Positions 6,730-14,429 of a stretch of 15,919 nucleotides of DNA are shown piece after piece (the stretch's first letter is position 1; each line of letters begins with the position of its first letter). The notes beneath the pieces are model-generated. The model ran no database searches. It saw only the letters and a program-made list of their open reading frames with translations, and was not told the origin of the DNA. This DNA is from an uncultured Pseudomonadota bacterium (GTDB lineage Bacteria; Pseudomonadota; Gammaproteobacteria; Burkholderiales; Thiobacillaceae). The stretch is from assembly GCA_903918705.1 (NCBI GenBank), contig CAIXFP010000283.1:1-15919 (forward strand). The letters are read 5' to 3'. The position numbers were made by a program, and so were the translations under genes.

Positions 6730-8369
6730 GGCGCCGGCCTCGCGAAGGGCAGGGTGAAGCGGAAGGTGGCGCCGGGGCCGGCGGCCGCGTCGTACCAGAG
6801 CCTGCCGCCCTGCATTTCCACCAGGGAGCGGCTGATGGCCAGGCCCATGCCGAGGCCGCCGGGCTTGCCGCTGACGAAGGGATGGAAAATGTCCCGCTCC
6901 CGGCCCGGCGCCACGCCGGGGCCGTCGTCGTGGACGCTGACGCATGCCGACCCGCCGTTCTCGTCCACGGCGACGTCGATCCGGATGCGTTGCCAGGCCT
7001 GCTCGCCCATCGCTTCCACGCCGTTGCCGATCAGATTCAGGAGCACCTTGGTCACCTGCAGCCGGTTGATGCGTACCGCCGGCAGTTCGGCGGCGCAGAC
7101 GATCTCCAGGCGGCAGCGGGGGCCGCAGCGGTCCTGGGCGGCGCGTGCAGTCTGGCGCAGGAGGGGCTCCAGGTCGGCCGCTTCCATCGGGACTTCGGGA
7201 CCGCGCAGGGAGGCCAGCAGTTGCCGCGCCACGCCGCCGGCGCGCTGGGCATCGGCGGCCAACTGGCCCAATGCCTCCCGCAGCGCCAAGCGCGGGGTGC
7301 GCGGCGACGCCAGCATGCGGCTGGCCGCCGTGCTCAGGGCGGCGATGCCGGACAGGGGCTGGTGGAGTTCGTGGGCCAGGGCGGCGATGGTATGGCGCGC
7401 CACCTGCCATTCCAGCAGCGCATGCAGGTCTTCGCGCAAGGTCGCCAGTTCCCGTTCCGCCTGGAGCCGCTGGCTGATGTCTCGGACCATCATGCTGGTC
7501 AGGCGGCGGCCGTCCCGGTCGAGGAAGAGGGAAGACGAGACTTCCACCGGGAAGATTCGCCCGCTCTTGTCCCTGAAGGCCAGTTCGCCCTGGTAGCGGC
7601 CGGTCTCTTCCCGCTGCCGCAGCGCCGGCCGCAACCGCGGGTCGCTGGGGTCCACCACGGCCGTGCGGCCGATCCGGCGTAGTTCTTCCTCGGAATAGCC
7701 GAACAGGGACTGGGCCATCGGGTTGGCCGCCAGGATTTCCCCCTCCGGCGTCGTCAGAAACACGGCGTCCATGCTGTGGTCGAACAGGCTGCGAAAGCGT
7801 TCTTCGCTTTCCCGGAGCGCCAGCTCGGCTCGCTTGCGTTCGCCGATGTCGGCGATGGTGATGCGCAATCCGGGCGTGCCGGCCACCCGCAGGCAATTGA
7901 TCTGGGCGAAGAGGCGCGGGCCGTCGCCACAAGCGAGTTCCAGTTCCAGGGTCCGGGCGCCGGCGCCGGCCTTCATGTCCAGGAACAGGCGCTGCCAGGG
8001 CTCGCGCCCGTCCGCGCCGACGCAGGCATCGAAGCGCCGCGCCAGCAGGCGCTCACGCTCGCACCCGAGCAGGCCGGCGGCGGTGAGGTTGGCCGTGACG
8101 ATGGTTCCCGAGTCGTCCAGGGTGAGGTAGCCCACCGGGGCGAATTCGTAGAGGTCCAGATAGCGGTCGCGGGATTCCTCCAGGGCGGTTTCGGTCTGGC
8201 GCAGGGTTTCGTTCTGCATCTCCAGTTCGATCTGGTGCACCTGAAGTTCGTGCAGGGTTTCCGCGACGGAACCTCTTGCCGCCAGACGCGGCAACCGGGT
8301 CAGGGCCGCTTCCGCCTGTTCGCGCAGTTCCGACTGGCGTCGACCCGGATGCCGTCTTCGCTCGTTCAT
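6726..8369 (-). CDS. Soluble PAS-PAS sensor histidine kinase, FixL/DctB-like core
   Basis: A 547-residue kinase without membrane segments. The N-terminus holds a helical stretch with HELQVHQIELEMQNETLR (about 40-57), common in front of PAS domains, then PAS 1 (about 68-180, FAPVGYLTLDDSGTIVTAN) and PAS 2 (about 190-303, HSMDAVFLTTPEGEILAAN, ending VRDISQR). The phosphoacceptor is H333 in LAHELHQPLSGI; most relatives have HELNQPL, so the N to H change is a small deviation. The ATPase domain has an N-box at 445-454 (NLIGNGVEAM), DDGPG at 481-485 and GLGMGLAI at 505-512. The start is ATG at 8369, five bases after GAGGAG; a TTG 24 bases upstream is rejected. It overlaps the FixJ-type regulator by four bases and surely forms a pair with it. 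I see no proof of haem binding, so FixL-like refers to the catalytic core only. Confidence 0.92.
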   Translation of the reverse strand: MNERRRHPGRRQSELREQAEAALTRLPRLAARGSVAETLHELQVHQIELEMQNETLRQTETALEESRDRYLDLYEFAPVGYLTLDDSGTIVTANLTAAGLLGCERERLLARRFDACVGADGREPWQRLFLDMKAGAGARTLELELACGDGPRLFAQINCLRVAGTPGLRITIADIGERKRAELALRESEERFRSLFDHSMDAVFLTTPEGEILAANPMAQSLFGYSEEELRRIGRTAVVDPSDPRLRPALRQREETGRYQGELAFRDKSGRIFPVEVSSSLFLDRDGRRLTSMMVRDISQRLQAERELATLREDLHALLEWQVARHTIAALAHELHQPLSGIAALSTAASRMLASPRTPRLALREALGQLAADAQRAGGVARQLLASLRGPEVPMEAADLEPLLRQTARAAQDRCGPRCRLEIVCAAELPAVRINRLQVTKVLLNLIGNGVEAMGEQAWQRIRIDVAVDENGGSACVSVHDDGPGVAPGRERDIFHPFVSGKPGGLGMGLAISRSLVEMQGGRLWYDAAAGPGATFRFTLPFARPAP

Positions 8370-8374
8370 CGCGT

Positions 8375-8380
8375 CTCCTC
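8375..8380 (-). promoter_or_regulatory. Ribosome binding site of the PAS-PAS kinase
   Basis: GAGGAG on the minus strand, five bases before the ATG at 8367-8369. It selects this ATG over the in-frame TTG at 8393, which would place the site inside the coding region. Confidence 0.75.
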
Positions 8381-8444
8381 GCTTACACTCCAAGCCGGGC
8401 GGAAGCTTACCCCGCCCGCGGCGGGAAAAGCGCCGCCGGGCGGT

Positions 8445-9746
8445 TCAGCGCTCGAACAGGGCGATGGATTCCACGTGGGCAGTGTGGGGGAACATGTTGG
8501 CCACGCCGGCCGTGGTGAGGCGATAACCCTTCTGATGCACCAGCACCGAGGCGTCCCGCGCCAGGGTGGCGGGGCTGCACGAGACATAGACGATGCGGTG
8601 AGGTGCACCTGTATCCGGCAGCGACTTGACCAGCTCGATAGCCCCGTCCCGGGGCGGGTCGATCAGGATCTTGTCGAATTCCCCCAGGGCGGCGTAAGCC
8701 TCCGGGGTCATCTGGAACAGGTCGGCGACGCGGAATTCGGTATTGCCGGACAGCCCATTGCTCGCGGCATTCTCGATGCCGCGTTTCACCAGGCCGGCGG
8801 CCCCCTCGATGCCCAATACGCTGGCGCCGCGCCGGGCGATGGGCAGGGTGAAGTTGCCCAGGCCGCAGAAGAAATCGGCGATGCGCTCCCCCGGCCGCGG
8901 GTCCAGCAGACGCAGGGCGCGCCGCACCAGCATGGCGTTGATGTCCTGGTTCACCTGGGTGAACTCGGTGGGGCGGAAGGGCATCACCAGGTTGAATTCG
9001 TCCAGGCGGTAATCCAGGGCCGGGGCGTCCAGGGGGTGGAACGGCACGGCGGTGTCCGGCCCTTTCGATTGCAGCCAGAACTGGACCCGGTGGGCGTCGG
9101 CGAATTGACGCAACAGCGCCTCGTCTTCCGTCGTGGGCGGTTCCAGCACCCGCAGCACCAGCACGTCCACCGCGTCGCCCGCGGCCAGTTCGATCTGGGG
9201 CAGGCGGTCGCGGAGGGAGAGGCTTTCCACCAGGGTGCGCAGCAGGGGCAGCAGGCGCGAGATGCGCGGCGGCAGCACCTCGCAGCTGGTCATGTCCGCC
9301 ACGTAGCTGCTGCGCCGCTCGTGAAAGCCCACCAGGACGCCGCCCTTCTTGGGCACGTGGCGCACCGACAGGCGTGCGCGCCGCCGGTAACCCCAGGTAG
9401 GGCCGTGGATGGGAGAGAGCATGGTTTCCGGCTTCACCTTGCCGATGTGCGCGAAGCAATCTTCCAGCACCCGCTGTTTGCTGGCCACCTGGGCGGCCTC
9501 GTCGAGATGCTGGTGGGAGCAGCCGCCGCAAAGGCCGAACCAGCGGCAGCGCGGGGTGACCCGAAACGGGCTGGCCTTGAGGATGTCGGTGGCCTGGGCC
9601 TGCTCGAAGTTGGGCTTCTTGCGATAGCTGCTGTAGCGCACCCGTTCGCCGGGCAGGGCGCCGTCGACGAAAAGGGTCTTGCCCTCGATGTGGCCGACGC
9701 CACGGCCTTCGTGGTCCAGGGATTCGATGTGGAGAGGTTGGGACAT
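8445..9746 (-). CDS. rlmD: 23S rRNA (uracil-1939-C5)-methyltransferase RlmD
   Basis: RlmD uses S-adenosylmethionine to make 5-methyluridine at position 1939 of 23S rRNA. The protein is 433 residues, the same length as the E. coli enzyme as I know it. A TRAM domain covers about 1-55 (IESLDHEGRGVGHIEGK). The [4Fe-4S] ligands are C67, C73 and C76 (CRWFGLCGGC) plus C155 (MTSCEVLPP). The methyltransferase fold starts near 260 (EFTQVN; DFFCGLGNFTLPIA at 291-304; LIDPPRDGA at 361-369). The catalytic nucleophile is C390 in VSCSPATLARD and the general base is E426 in HVESIALFER. The ATG at 9746 is chosen because the upstream 44 codons do not resemble the family and the resulting length fits. The ribosome binding site is weak. 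The gene is divergent from the FKBP gene and ends 75 bp before the kinase downstream. Confidence 0.97.
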   Translation of the reverse strand: MSQPLHIESLDHEGRGVGHIEGKTLFVDGALPGERVRYSSYRKKPNFEQAQATDILKASPFRVTPRCRWFGLCGGCSHQHLDEAAQVASKQRVLEDCFAHIGKVKPETMLSPIHGPTWGYRRRARLSVRHVPKKGGVLVGFHERRSSYVADMTSCEVLPPRISRLLPLLRTLVESLSLRDRLPQIELAAGDAVDVLVLRVLEPPTTEDEALLRQFADAHRVQFWLQSKGPDTAVPFHPLDAPALDYRLDEFNLVMPFRPTEFTQVNQDINAMLVRRALRLLDPRPGERIADFFCGLGNFTLPIARRGASVLGIEGAAGLVKRGIENAASNGLSGNTEFRVADLFQMTPEAYAALGEFDKILIDPPRDGAIELVKSLPDTGAPHRIVYVSCSPATLARDASVLVHQKGYRLTTAGVANMFPHTAHVESIALFER

Positions 9747-9831
9747 GGTGATGGCGTGAGGAGGCTGGGGCGAGAAAGCCGCGCATTTTCGCAGAGCGGG
9801 CCGTGCGCGTCTGCACGACGGCGTTTCCCCT

Positions 9832-9857
9832 CTCCCGAAGGGAGCAAGCCCGCTTGC
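9832..9857. repeat. Two adjacent perfect inverted repeats
   Basis: CTCCC-GAA-GGGAG (9832-9844) is followed at once by GCAAGC-CC-GCTTGC (9844-9857), sharing the G at 9844. Both have perfect arms. There is no T-run on either strand directly after them, so a terminator is unlikely. They may be operators for one of the divergent genes, a small hairpin in an untranslated leader, or part of a dispersed intergenic repeat. Confidence 0.45.
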
Positions 9858-9914
9858 ATTTCCCGGTTTCGGCTCCATCTGCCGCGCTTATCGCTCCGCG
9901 TCGGGGCGTTTTCC

Positions 9915-9919
9915 AGGAG
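9915..9919 (+). promoter_or_regulatory. Ribosome binding site of the FKBP gene
   Basis: AGGAG, five bases before ATG at 9925-9927. It shows that this ATG, not the GTG at 9919 that overlaps it, is the start. Confidence 0.8.
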
Positions 9920-9924
9920 TGGAC

Positions 9925-10251
9925 ATGAGTTTGATCATCGAAGAACTGACTGTGGGCGAGGGTGCCGAGGCGGTGGCCGGCAAGCATGTGACCGTGCATT
10001 ACACCGGCTGGTTGACCAATGGCGCCAAGTTCGATTCCAGCCTCGACCGCAACGATCCCTTCGACTTCCCCCTCGGTCGCGGCCATGTCATCCGCGGTTG
10101 GGACGAGGGTGTGGCGGGCATGAAGGTGGGCGGCAAGCGCAAGCTGACGATCCCGCCGGAAATGGGTTACGGCGCCCGCGGCGCCGGCGGCGTGATTCCC
10201 CCCAACGCCACCCTGGTGTTCGAGGTGGAACTGCTGGGCGTGGCCGGCTAA
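9925..10251 (+). CDS. FKBP-type peptidyl-prolyl cis-trans isomerase, single domain
   Basis: A 108-residue single FKBP domain, which catalyses cis-trans isomerisation of peptide bonds before proline and helps protein folding. Characteristic pieces are VTVHYTGWLTNGAKFDSS, the active-site stretch RGHVIRGWDEGVAGMKVGGK, the strand RKLTIPPEMGYGARGAGG and the end IPPNATLVFEVELLGV. Aromatic pocket residues (Y, F, F, V-I, W, Y, F) are kept. There is no signal peptide, so it is cytoplasmic, unlike Mip or FkpA. The domain has the canonical MIP/FKBP12 layout rather than the SlyD type with an inserted flap. It is the only plus-strand gene here, diverges from rlmD, and ends 15 bp from the stop of the converging hybrid kinase with no terminator between them. 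Confidence 0.95.
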   Translation: MSLIIEELTVGEGAEAVAGKHVTVHYTGWLTNGAKFDSSLDRNDPFDFPLGRGHVIRGWDEGVAGMKVGGKRKLTIPPEMGYGARGAGGVIPPNATLVFEVELLGVAG

Positions 10252-10266
10252 GTCCGCCTTCCCGTC

Positions 10267-12924
10267 TCAGCGCCGGGTGTGGCGCAGCAGGATTTCCACC
10301 AGCAGGGCGGGGTCGATGGGCTTGGCGATGTGCTCCACCATGCCCGCCGCGAGACATTTTTCCATTTCCTGGGCGAAAGCATGGGCGGTCTGGCCGACGA
10401 TGGGCAGGCCGGGCGCCAGTTCCAGGAGCCGCCGGGTGGCTTCCAGCCCGTCCATCTCCGGCATCTGGACGTCCATCAGGACGATGTCGAAGGCGCCGGG
10501 GCCTGCCTGGCGCACTCGTTCGACGGCTTCCCGGCCGTTGTCCACCAGCGTGACCAGGGCGCCATCCTCCGTCAGGTTTTCGTCCAGCACCATCTGGTTG
10601 ATGGCCTCGTCCTCGGCCACCAGGATGCGCAACCCCGCCAGGGGCTGGGTGGGCGGGGCCGGTGGGGCGAGCGGGGGCGCCGCCGGTGTTGGCGACGGGA
10701 GATAGGGCAGGCTGAACTCGAAGGTGCTGCCCGCCTCCGGCCGACTATCCACCCGGATGTCGCCGCCCATCAGTTCCAGGATGCGTCTGCTGATGGCCAG
10801 CCCCAGCCCGGTGCCGCCATAACGCCGGGTGGCGCTGCCGTCCAGTTGCTGGAAGGGGTTGAACAGCCGCTCCAACTGCGCGCCGTCCATGCCGATGCCG
10901 CTGTCGGCGATGCTGAACACCAGGCGTTCGCCACGGCGGTGAGCATGCAGGACGACCTGGCCGGCATCGGTGAACTTGATGGCATTGTTGAGCAGGTTGA
11001 GCAGCACCTGGCCCAGTCGTAACGGGTCGCTCAGGCAGGCGCGGGGCAGGTTCGGGTCCATCTCCACGCGCAGGGCCAGGCCCTTGGCCCGGGCCTGTTC
11101 CCGGACCAGATCGACGCTGTGGTCGACGACTTCCTGGAGGAGGGTTTGCGTCTGCGCGATGGCGAACTGGCCGGCGTCGATCTTGGAGAAGTCGAGGATG
11201 TCGTTGATGACGCCGAGCAGGCGCTTGCCCGAAATGCGGATTTTCTCGAAGGCGTTGCGCGCCTTTTCGCTGTCCCGGTGGTTGCGATAGCCGATTTCGG
11301 CGAAGCCCAGCACGCCGTTGATGGGGGTGCGGATTTCATGGCTCATGTTGGCGAGGAACTCGCTGCGCACCCGAGCCAGGTTTTCCGCGACCAGGAGAGC
11401 CTGCTCGCGCGCCTCGGCGGCGGCGTGCTGGGCGCTCATGTCGACGAAGCTGGTCACCGCGCCGGACACCCGGCCGTCCTGGATCATGGGGTGCATGGCG
11501 AACATCACCGGCACGGGGTGGCCGTCGGCATGCCAGAAAACTTCGTTGTCGACGCGGATGTTCTGGCCCTCGCGCATGGCCTGGTGGCTGGGGCACTCGG
11601 CCAGTGGATAGGGGCTGCCGTCCGGCCTTCTCGGGTGGAACAGCGCATGGGCATGCCGGCCGATGGCCTCCTCGGGGCGGTAGCCCAGCATCTCGCAGGC
11701 GGCGGGGTTGATGAAGGTGATGCGGCCCTCGGCATCCATGCCGTAGAGGCCATCGGCGCTGGATTGCAGGATATGGCTGGCGCGCGCCTCGGTGGCCAGG
11801 AATTCGGCGGTGCGTTGCTGGACCAATTCCTCCAGGTTGAGGCGGTGTCGATCGAGCTCGGCTTCGATGCGCTTGCGCTCGGTGATGTCGCGGGCGGAGC
11901 CCACGGTGCCGATAATCTCGCCTTTCTCGTTGCGGAACGGCGCCTTGTGCACGTCGAGGTAGACCATCTCGCCCCTGATGTTGCCGTATTCCTCGAACAC
12001 CGACGATTCTCCCCGCTCCAGGGTGATGGCGTCGCTGTCCTGGCAGAGTTCGCCGAAGGTGTGCCATTGGGGATCGTCGGCATGGGCGGCGCGCTCGCGC
12101 CGGGCGAAGAACAAATCGGTCTTGCCCAGGGGTTCGTCGGTGTCGGTGGCGTGCAGCAACTGGTCGCAGATGGCGCGGTTGGCGAACAGGAATTTCTTGT
12201 CGAGATCCTTGGCCCAGATCATGTCCGGCACGTTGTCGCACATGAGGCGCAGCATGGCGGCCAGGTTCCGGGCGTGTTCCTCGCTGCTGCGGATGGCCGC
12301 TTCGATTTGCTTGCGGGGGCTGATGTTCATGGACGAACCCACCGCCAGTTCCGGCTGGCCGTCCACGCTGCGCTGGGCGACCCGGCCCTTGGTGTGGATC
12401 CATTGATAGTCGCGGCCGTCGCCGGACAGGCGGTATTCGAAATCGAACAGGGGGTCGCCGGGCTCCAGAAACGCCAGGTACATGGCCTGGAACGCTTGCC
12501 GGTCCTCCGGGTGCAGCAGCCCGAGGTAGTCGTCCAGGCTGTCCACGCCGGCGTCCGCGGCCAGGCCCAGGAGCGGCAGCTGGGCGTGGTCGAAGATGAG
12601 CCGGCCGCAGCGCAGGTCCAGTTCCCAGATCACCACCTGGGTGGCTTCCACCGCCAGGGTCAGATTGCGTTCGATGCGCTTGCGCCCGGTGATGTCGCGA
12701 GCGGAGTTGAACAGGACCGGCTTGCCGTCCAGTTGCAGGGGGAAGCCGCTTATCTCGGCGTCGTAGACGCTGCCATCCTTGCGCCGGTGTCGGGTCTCGA
12801 ACTGGGATCGCGTCGGGTGTTCGAACTGGCGCCGGAACACGGTATCGCGGATTTCCGGAGTGAAGCCGTCATCCCATTGGGTCATGTTCAAGCCGATGAT
12901 TTCTTCCCGCGGGTAGCCCAGCAT
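10267..12924 (-). CDS. Multi-PAS hybrid histidine kinase, C-terminal portion after an in-frame stop
   Basis: An 885-codon frame from ATG 12924. It begins inside a PAS domain (residues 1-80, ending NSARDITGRKR), followed by three more PAS domains (about 86-206, 213-350 ending GSARDITERKR, and 380-500 ending TSFVDMSAQ). HisKA has H529 in NMSHEIRTPING; the HATPase domain has the N-box at 643-647, DSGIG at 674-678 and GGTGLGLAI at 703-711; after a proline/alanine-rich linker (about 743-762), the receiver has E771-D772-E773, phosphoacceptor D818 and K868. There are no membrane segments and no Hpt domain. The upstream frame 12928-13455 encodes the missing front of the first PAS domain and is in the same phase, separated only by TGA and one GCC codon. 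So this is most likely the larger part of one gene of about 1047 codons carrying a nonsense codon. It might still be translated from this ATG by restart after the TGA. All catalytic residues are intact, which suggests a recent or only apparent break. Confidence 0.85.
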   Translation of the reverse strand: MLGYPREEIIGLNMTQWDDGFTPEIRDTVFRRQFEHPTRSQFETRHRRKDGSVYDAEISGFPLQLDGKPVLFNSARDITGRKRIERNLTLAVEATQVVIWELDLRCGRLIFDHAQLPLLGLAADAGVDSLDDYLGLLHPEDRQAFQAMYLAFLEPGDPLFDFEYRLSGDGRDYQWIHTKGRVAQRSVDGQPELAVGSSMNISPRKQIEAAIRSSEEHARNLAAMLRLMCDNVPDMIWAKDLDKKFLFANRAICDQLLHATDTDEPLGKTDLFFARRERAAHADDPQWHTFGELCQDSDAITLERGESSVFEEYGNIRGEMVYLDVHKAPFRNEKGEIIGTVGSARDITERKRIEAELDRHRLNLEELVQQRTAEFLATEARASHILQSSADGLYGMDAEGRITFINPAACEMLGYRPEEAIGRHAHALFHPRRPDGSPYPLAECPSHQAMREGQNIRVDNEVFWHADGHPVPVMFAMHPMIQDGRVSGAVTSFVDMSAQHAAAEAREQALLVAENLARVRSEFLANMSHEIRTPINGVLGFAEIGYRNHRDSEKARNAFEKIRISGKRLLGVINDILDFSKIDAGQFAIAQTQTLLQEVVDHSVDLVREQARAKGLALRVEMDPNLPRACLSDPLRLGQVLLNLLNNAIKFTDAGQVVLHAHRRGERLVFSIADSGIGMDGAQLERLFNPFQQLDGSATRRYGGTGLGLAISRRILELMGGDIRVDSRPEAGSTFEFSLPYLPSPTPAAPPLAPPAPPTQPLAGLRILVAEDEAINQMVLDENLTEDGALVTLVDNGREAVERVRQAGPGAFDIVLMDVQMPEMDGLEATRRLLELAPGLPIVGQTAHAFAQEMEKCLAAGMVEHIAKPIDPALLVEILLRHTRR

Positions 12925-12927
12925 GGC

Positions 12928-12930
12928 TCA
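12928..12930 (-). other. In-frame TGA inside a PAS domain
   Basis: On the minus strand the frame reads GAA TCC TTC TGA GCC ATG CTG. The protein context is EASESF-stop-AMLGYPREEI, the first strand of a PAS domain, where relatives commonly have cysteine (SFCAMLGY style). A TGC to TGA change, one base at plus-strand position 12928, would explain it. No frame change occurs. By eye, I see no convincing SECIS hairpin in the 40 bases that follow, so selenocysteine insertion is unlikely. A nonsense mutation, a sequencing error or restart at the ATG three bases on are the alternatives. Confidence 0.85.
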
Positions 12931-13455
12931 GAAGGATTCGCTGGCTTCGATGACGTTGCCGTCCCAGTCCAGGATGTGGATGCCGTCGCTGGCATTGCGC
13001 AGGATCGCCAGGTTCTTCTCGCTTTCCTTGCGCAGGGCGGACTCGGCCGCCTTGCGCTCGCTGATGTCGTGAAATTCCCAGAGCACGTGGCGCTGGCCGT
13101 CCAGTTCCAGCCGGTGGGCGGAGATCATGTGGGGGCGCGGTTGGGCGCGCGGCATCAGCACGGTTTCGAAGTCCCGCAGGTGGCCGTCCCGCGCCAGACG
13201 CGCGTGGCACGCGGCGCGCTCTTCCTGGCTGGCCCAGAGCCCCAGTGTCTGGGCCGTCCGGCCGACGGCGCGCTCCCGGGAGATGCCCGTGGAGCGGATC
13301 CAGGCGTCGTTGACGTCGAGGATGACGCCGCTCCCCGACTCGGTCAAGGCCATGCTGTTGCTGGCCGCGTTGAAGAGGGCGGAGTAATCGATGCGGTGTG
13401 TCAGCGGCATGGTCCAGTCCGTTTCCCGTGCGTTGGATTTGTACTTTCTCGTCAC
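12928..13455 (-). pseudogene. N-terminal fragment of the multi-PAS hybrid kinase, ended by a TGA
   Basis: This frame encodes a complete first PAS domain (DYSALFNAASNSMALTES, VILDVNDAWIRSTGISRE, ending LWEFHDISERK) and the first quarter of a second (LAILRNASDGIHILDWDGN), then stops at TGA 12928. The continuation is found directly in the same frame at 12924-10267. Taken alone it would be a useless truncated sensor. The start could be GTG at 13455 (175 codons) or ATG at 13410 (160 codons); neither has a strong ribosome binding site, and the ATG is nearer the first PAS domain. It lies 116 bp downstream of thiM on the same strand. I treat it together with 10267-12924 as one interrupted gene. Confidence 0.75.
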
Positions 13456-13571
13456 CGCTTATCGGCACCCCGCCGGCGAGACTTTAACCTTGACCGCTCC
13501 TTTGCCCTTGTGAGGCCGCATGGCTGCCGGGGTTGGCGCCTTCGATCACGGCCACCGGATGGGTGAGCGCG

Positions 13572-14417
13572 CTACGCGTCCGATGGCGGGCCTGCCGCGC
13601 TGTCCGGCTGCGTGGCTCCTGCCTGCGGGCCTCGATCCGCGGCGTCGGCGCGCCGCTGGATGTCCGATTCCTCCAAACCGTACAGCGTATCGAGAAAGTG
13701 CATTTGCAGGCTGCCCGGCCCCGCAGCCCGTTCCGCCGCCATTTCACCGGCCACGCCCATGACCACCATGGCATGCCGCGCGGCCTGGAAGGGATCCGCC
13801 GCCACCGCGGCGAAGGCGCCGGTCAGGGCGCTGGCGGTACAGCCCATGCCGGTGACCCGGGTCATCATGGGATGTCCGTTGCGCACCCGCGCCACCCGGT
13901 CACCGGCGACGATCAGGTCCACCGCCCCGCTCACCGACACCACGCAGGCGGCGGCATGGGACAGGGCGCGGGCCTGCTCCAGGACTTCGTCGGGGCTGTG
14001 CAGGCTGTCCACTCCCTTGGTGGCGGAATCCGCCCGCATCAGGGCGCGGATTTCCGAGGCATTGCCGCGGATGACGGCGGGATGCAGTGCCTCCACCAGT
14101 CGCCTGGCCGTGGCGGTGCGGAATGCCGTGGCGCCGCACCCTACCGGGTCCAGGATGATGGGCACCCGGCGCCGCCCGGCTTCTCGCCCGGCCTTGAGCA
14201 TGGCCTCGATCCAGGGGGCGCTGAGGGTGCCGATGTTGAGGATCAGGGCGCCGGCCAGCGCCGCCATCTCCTCCATCTCTTCCGCGGCGTGGGCCATGAC
14301 CGGCGAGGCGCCCAACGCCAGCAGGGCATTCGCCGTGGTGTTCATGACCACGTAGTTGGTGATGTTGAGCACCAGTGGGCTGTTGCCGCGAATCGCCTGG
14401 ATGTCTTGCCAGATCAT
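13572..14417 (-). CDS. thiM: Hydroxyethylthiazole kinase ThiM
   Basis: ThiM phosphorylates 4-methyl-5-(2-hydroxyethyl)thiazole with ATP, a salvage step for thiamine. The 281-residue protein shows the family's N-terminus (NSPLVLNITNYVVMNTTANALLALGASP split over 12-39), NIGTL at 61-65, ILDPVGCGAT at 88-97, RGNASEI at 117-123 and the glycine-rich site VTGMGCTASALTGAF at 188-202 with C193. The start is ATG 14417, six bases after AGGGGA; a TTG 42 bases upstream is rejected. The last 25 or so residues (QRRADAADRGPQAGATQPD and on) are charged and Ala/Pro-rich, a low-complexity tail beyond the usual fold. No other thi genes are in the window, and the 70 bp before the gene are too short and lack a recognisable TPP riboswitch, so regulation may come from the upstream polyphosphate gene. 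Confidence 0.95.
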   Translation of the reverse strand: MIWQDIQAIRGNSPLVLNITNYVVMNTTANALLALGASPVMAHAAEEMEEMAALAGALILNIGTLSAPWIEAMLKAGREAGRRRVPIILDPVGCGATAFRTATARRLVEALHPAVIRGNASEIRALMRADSATKGVDSLHSPDEVLEQARALSHAAACVVSVSGAVDLIVAGDRVARVRNGHPMMTRVTGMGCTASALTGAFAAVAADPFQAARHAMVVMGVAGEMAAERAAGPGSLQMHFLDTLYGLEESDIQRRADAADRGPQAGATQPDSAAGPPSDA

Positions 14418-14423
14418 GGTCGT

Positions 14424-14429
14424 TCCCCT
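14424..14429 (-). promoter_or_regulatory. Ribosome binding site of thiM
   Basis: AGGGGA on the minus strand, six bases before ATG 14415-14417; it sets the thiM start. Confidence 0.65.

Larger units (their letters stand above)
9747..9924. promoter_or_regulatory. Shared divergent promoter region between rlmD and the FKBP gene
   Basis: These 178 bp lie between two divergent starts, so they should carry a promoter for each. I see no strong -35/-10 pair. The best candidate for the plus strand is TTGCAT at 9854-9859, with no good -10 partner. The stretch contains the two tandem inverted repeats listed separately. A frame continuous with rlmD runs through most of it but looks non-coding. Confidence 0.45.

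Noticed and set aside
6730..7932. A 5' extension of the FixJ-type regulator through the kinase gene
   Set aside because: The stretch is a frame-shifted reading of the PAS kinase, full of Arg, Pro and Gly; the receiver domain begins right after the ATG at 6729.
8407..10086. A 559-codon minus-strand frame overlapping rlmD
   Set aside because: It is rlmD read in another frame; rlmD has all its cluster cysteines and catalytic residues in its own frame.
10252..10266. A terminator between the converging FKBP and kinase genes
   Set aside because: Only 15 bases separate the two stop codons, with no stem and no T-run.
7776..10553. A 925-codon plus-strand frame across the PAS kinase, rlmD and the FKBP gene
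   Set aside because: It overlaps rlmD in antisense and the FKBP gene in a different frame and shows the same low-information composition. Similar shadows at 197-1897, 11119-13566 and 13533-14453 were rejected for the same reason.
12880..12930. Selenocysteine codon with SECIS element at the in-frame TGA
   Set aside because: The likely ancestral residue is cysteine, which makes the idea tempting, but after the TGA I find only short stems (GGG-CTA-CCC and a CCCGCGGG palindrome) and no hairpin of SECIS size with a bulged U and GU-containing loop.
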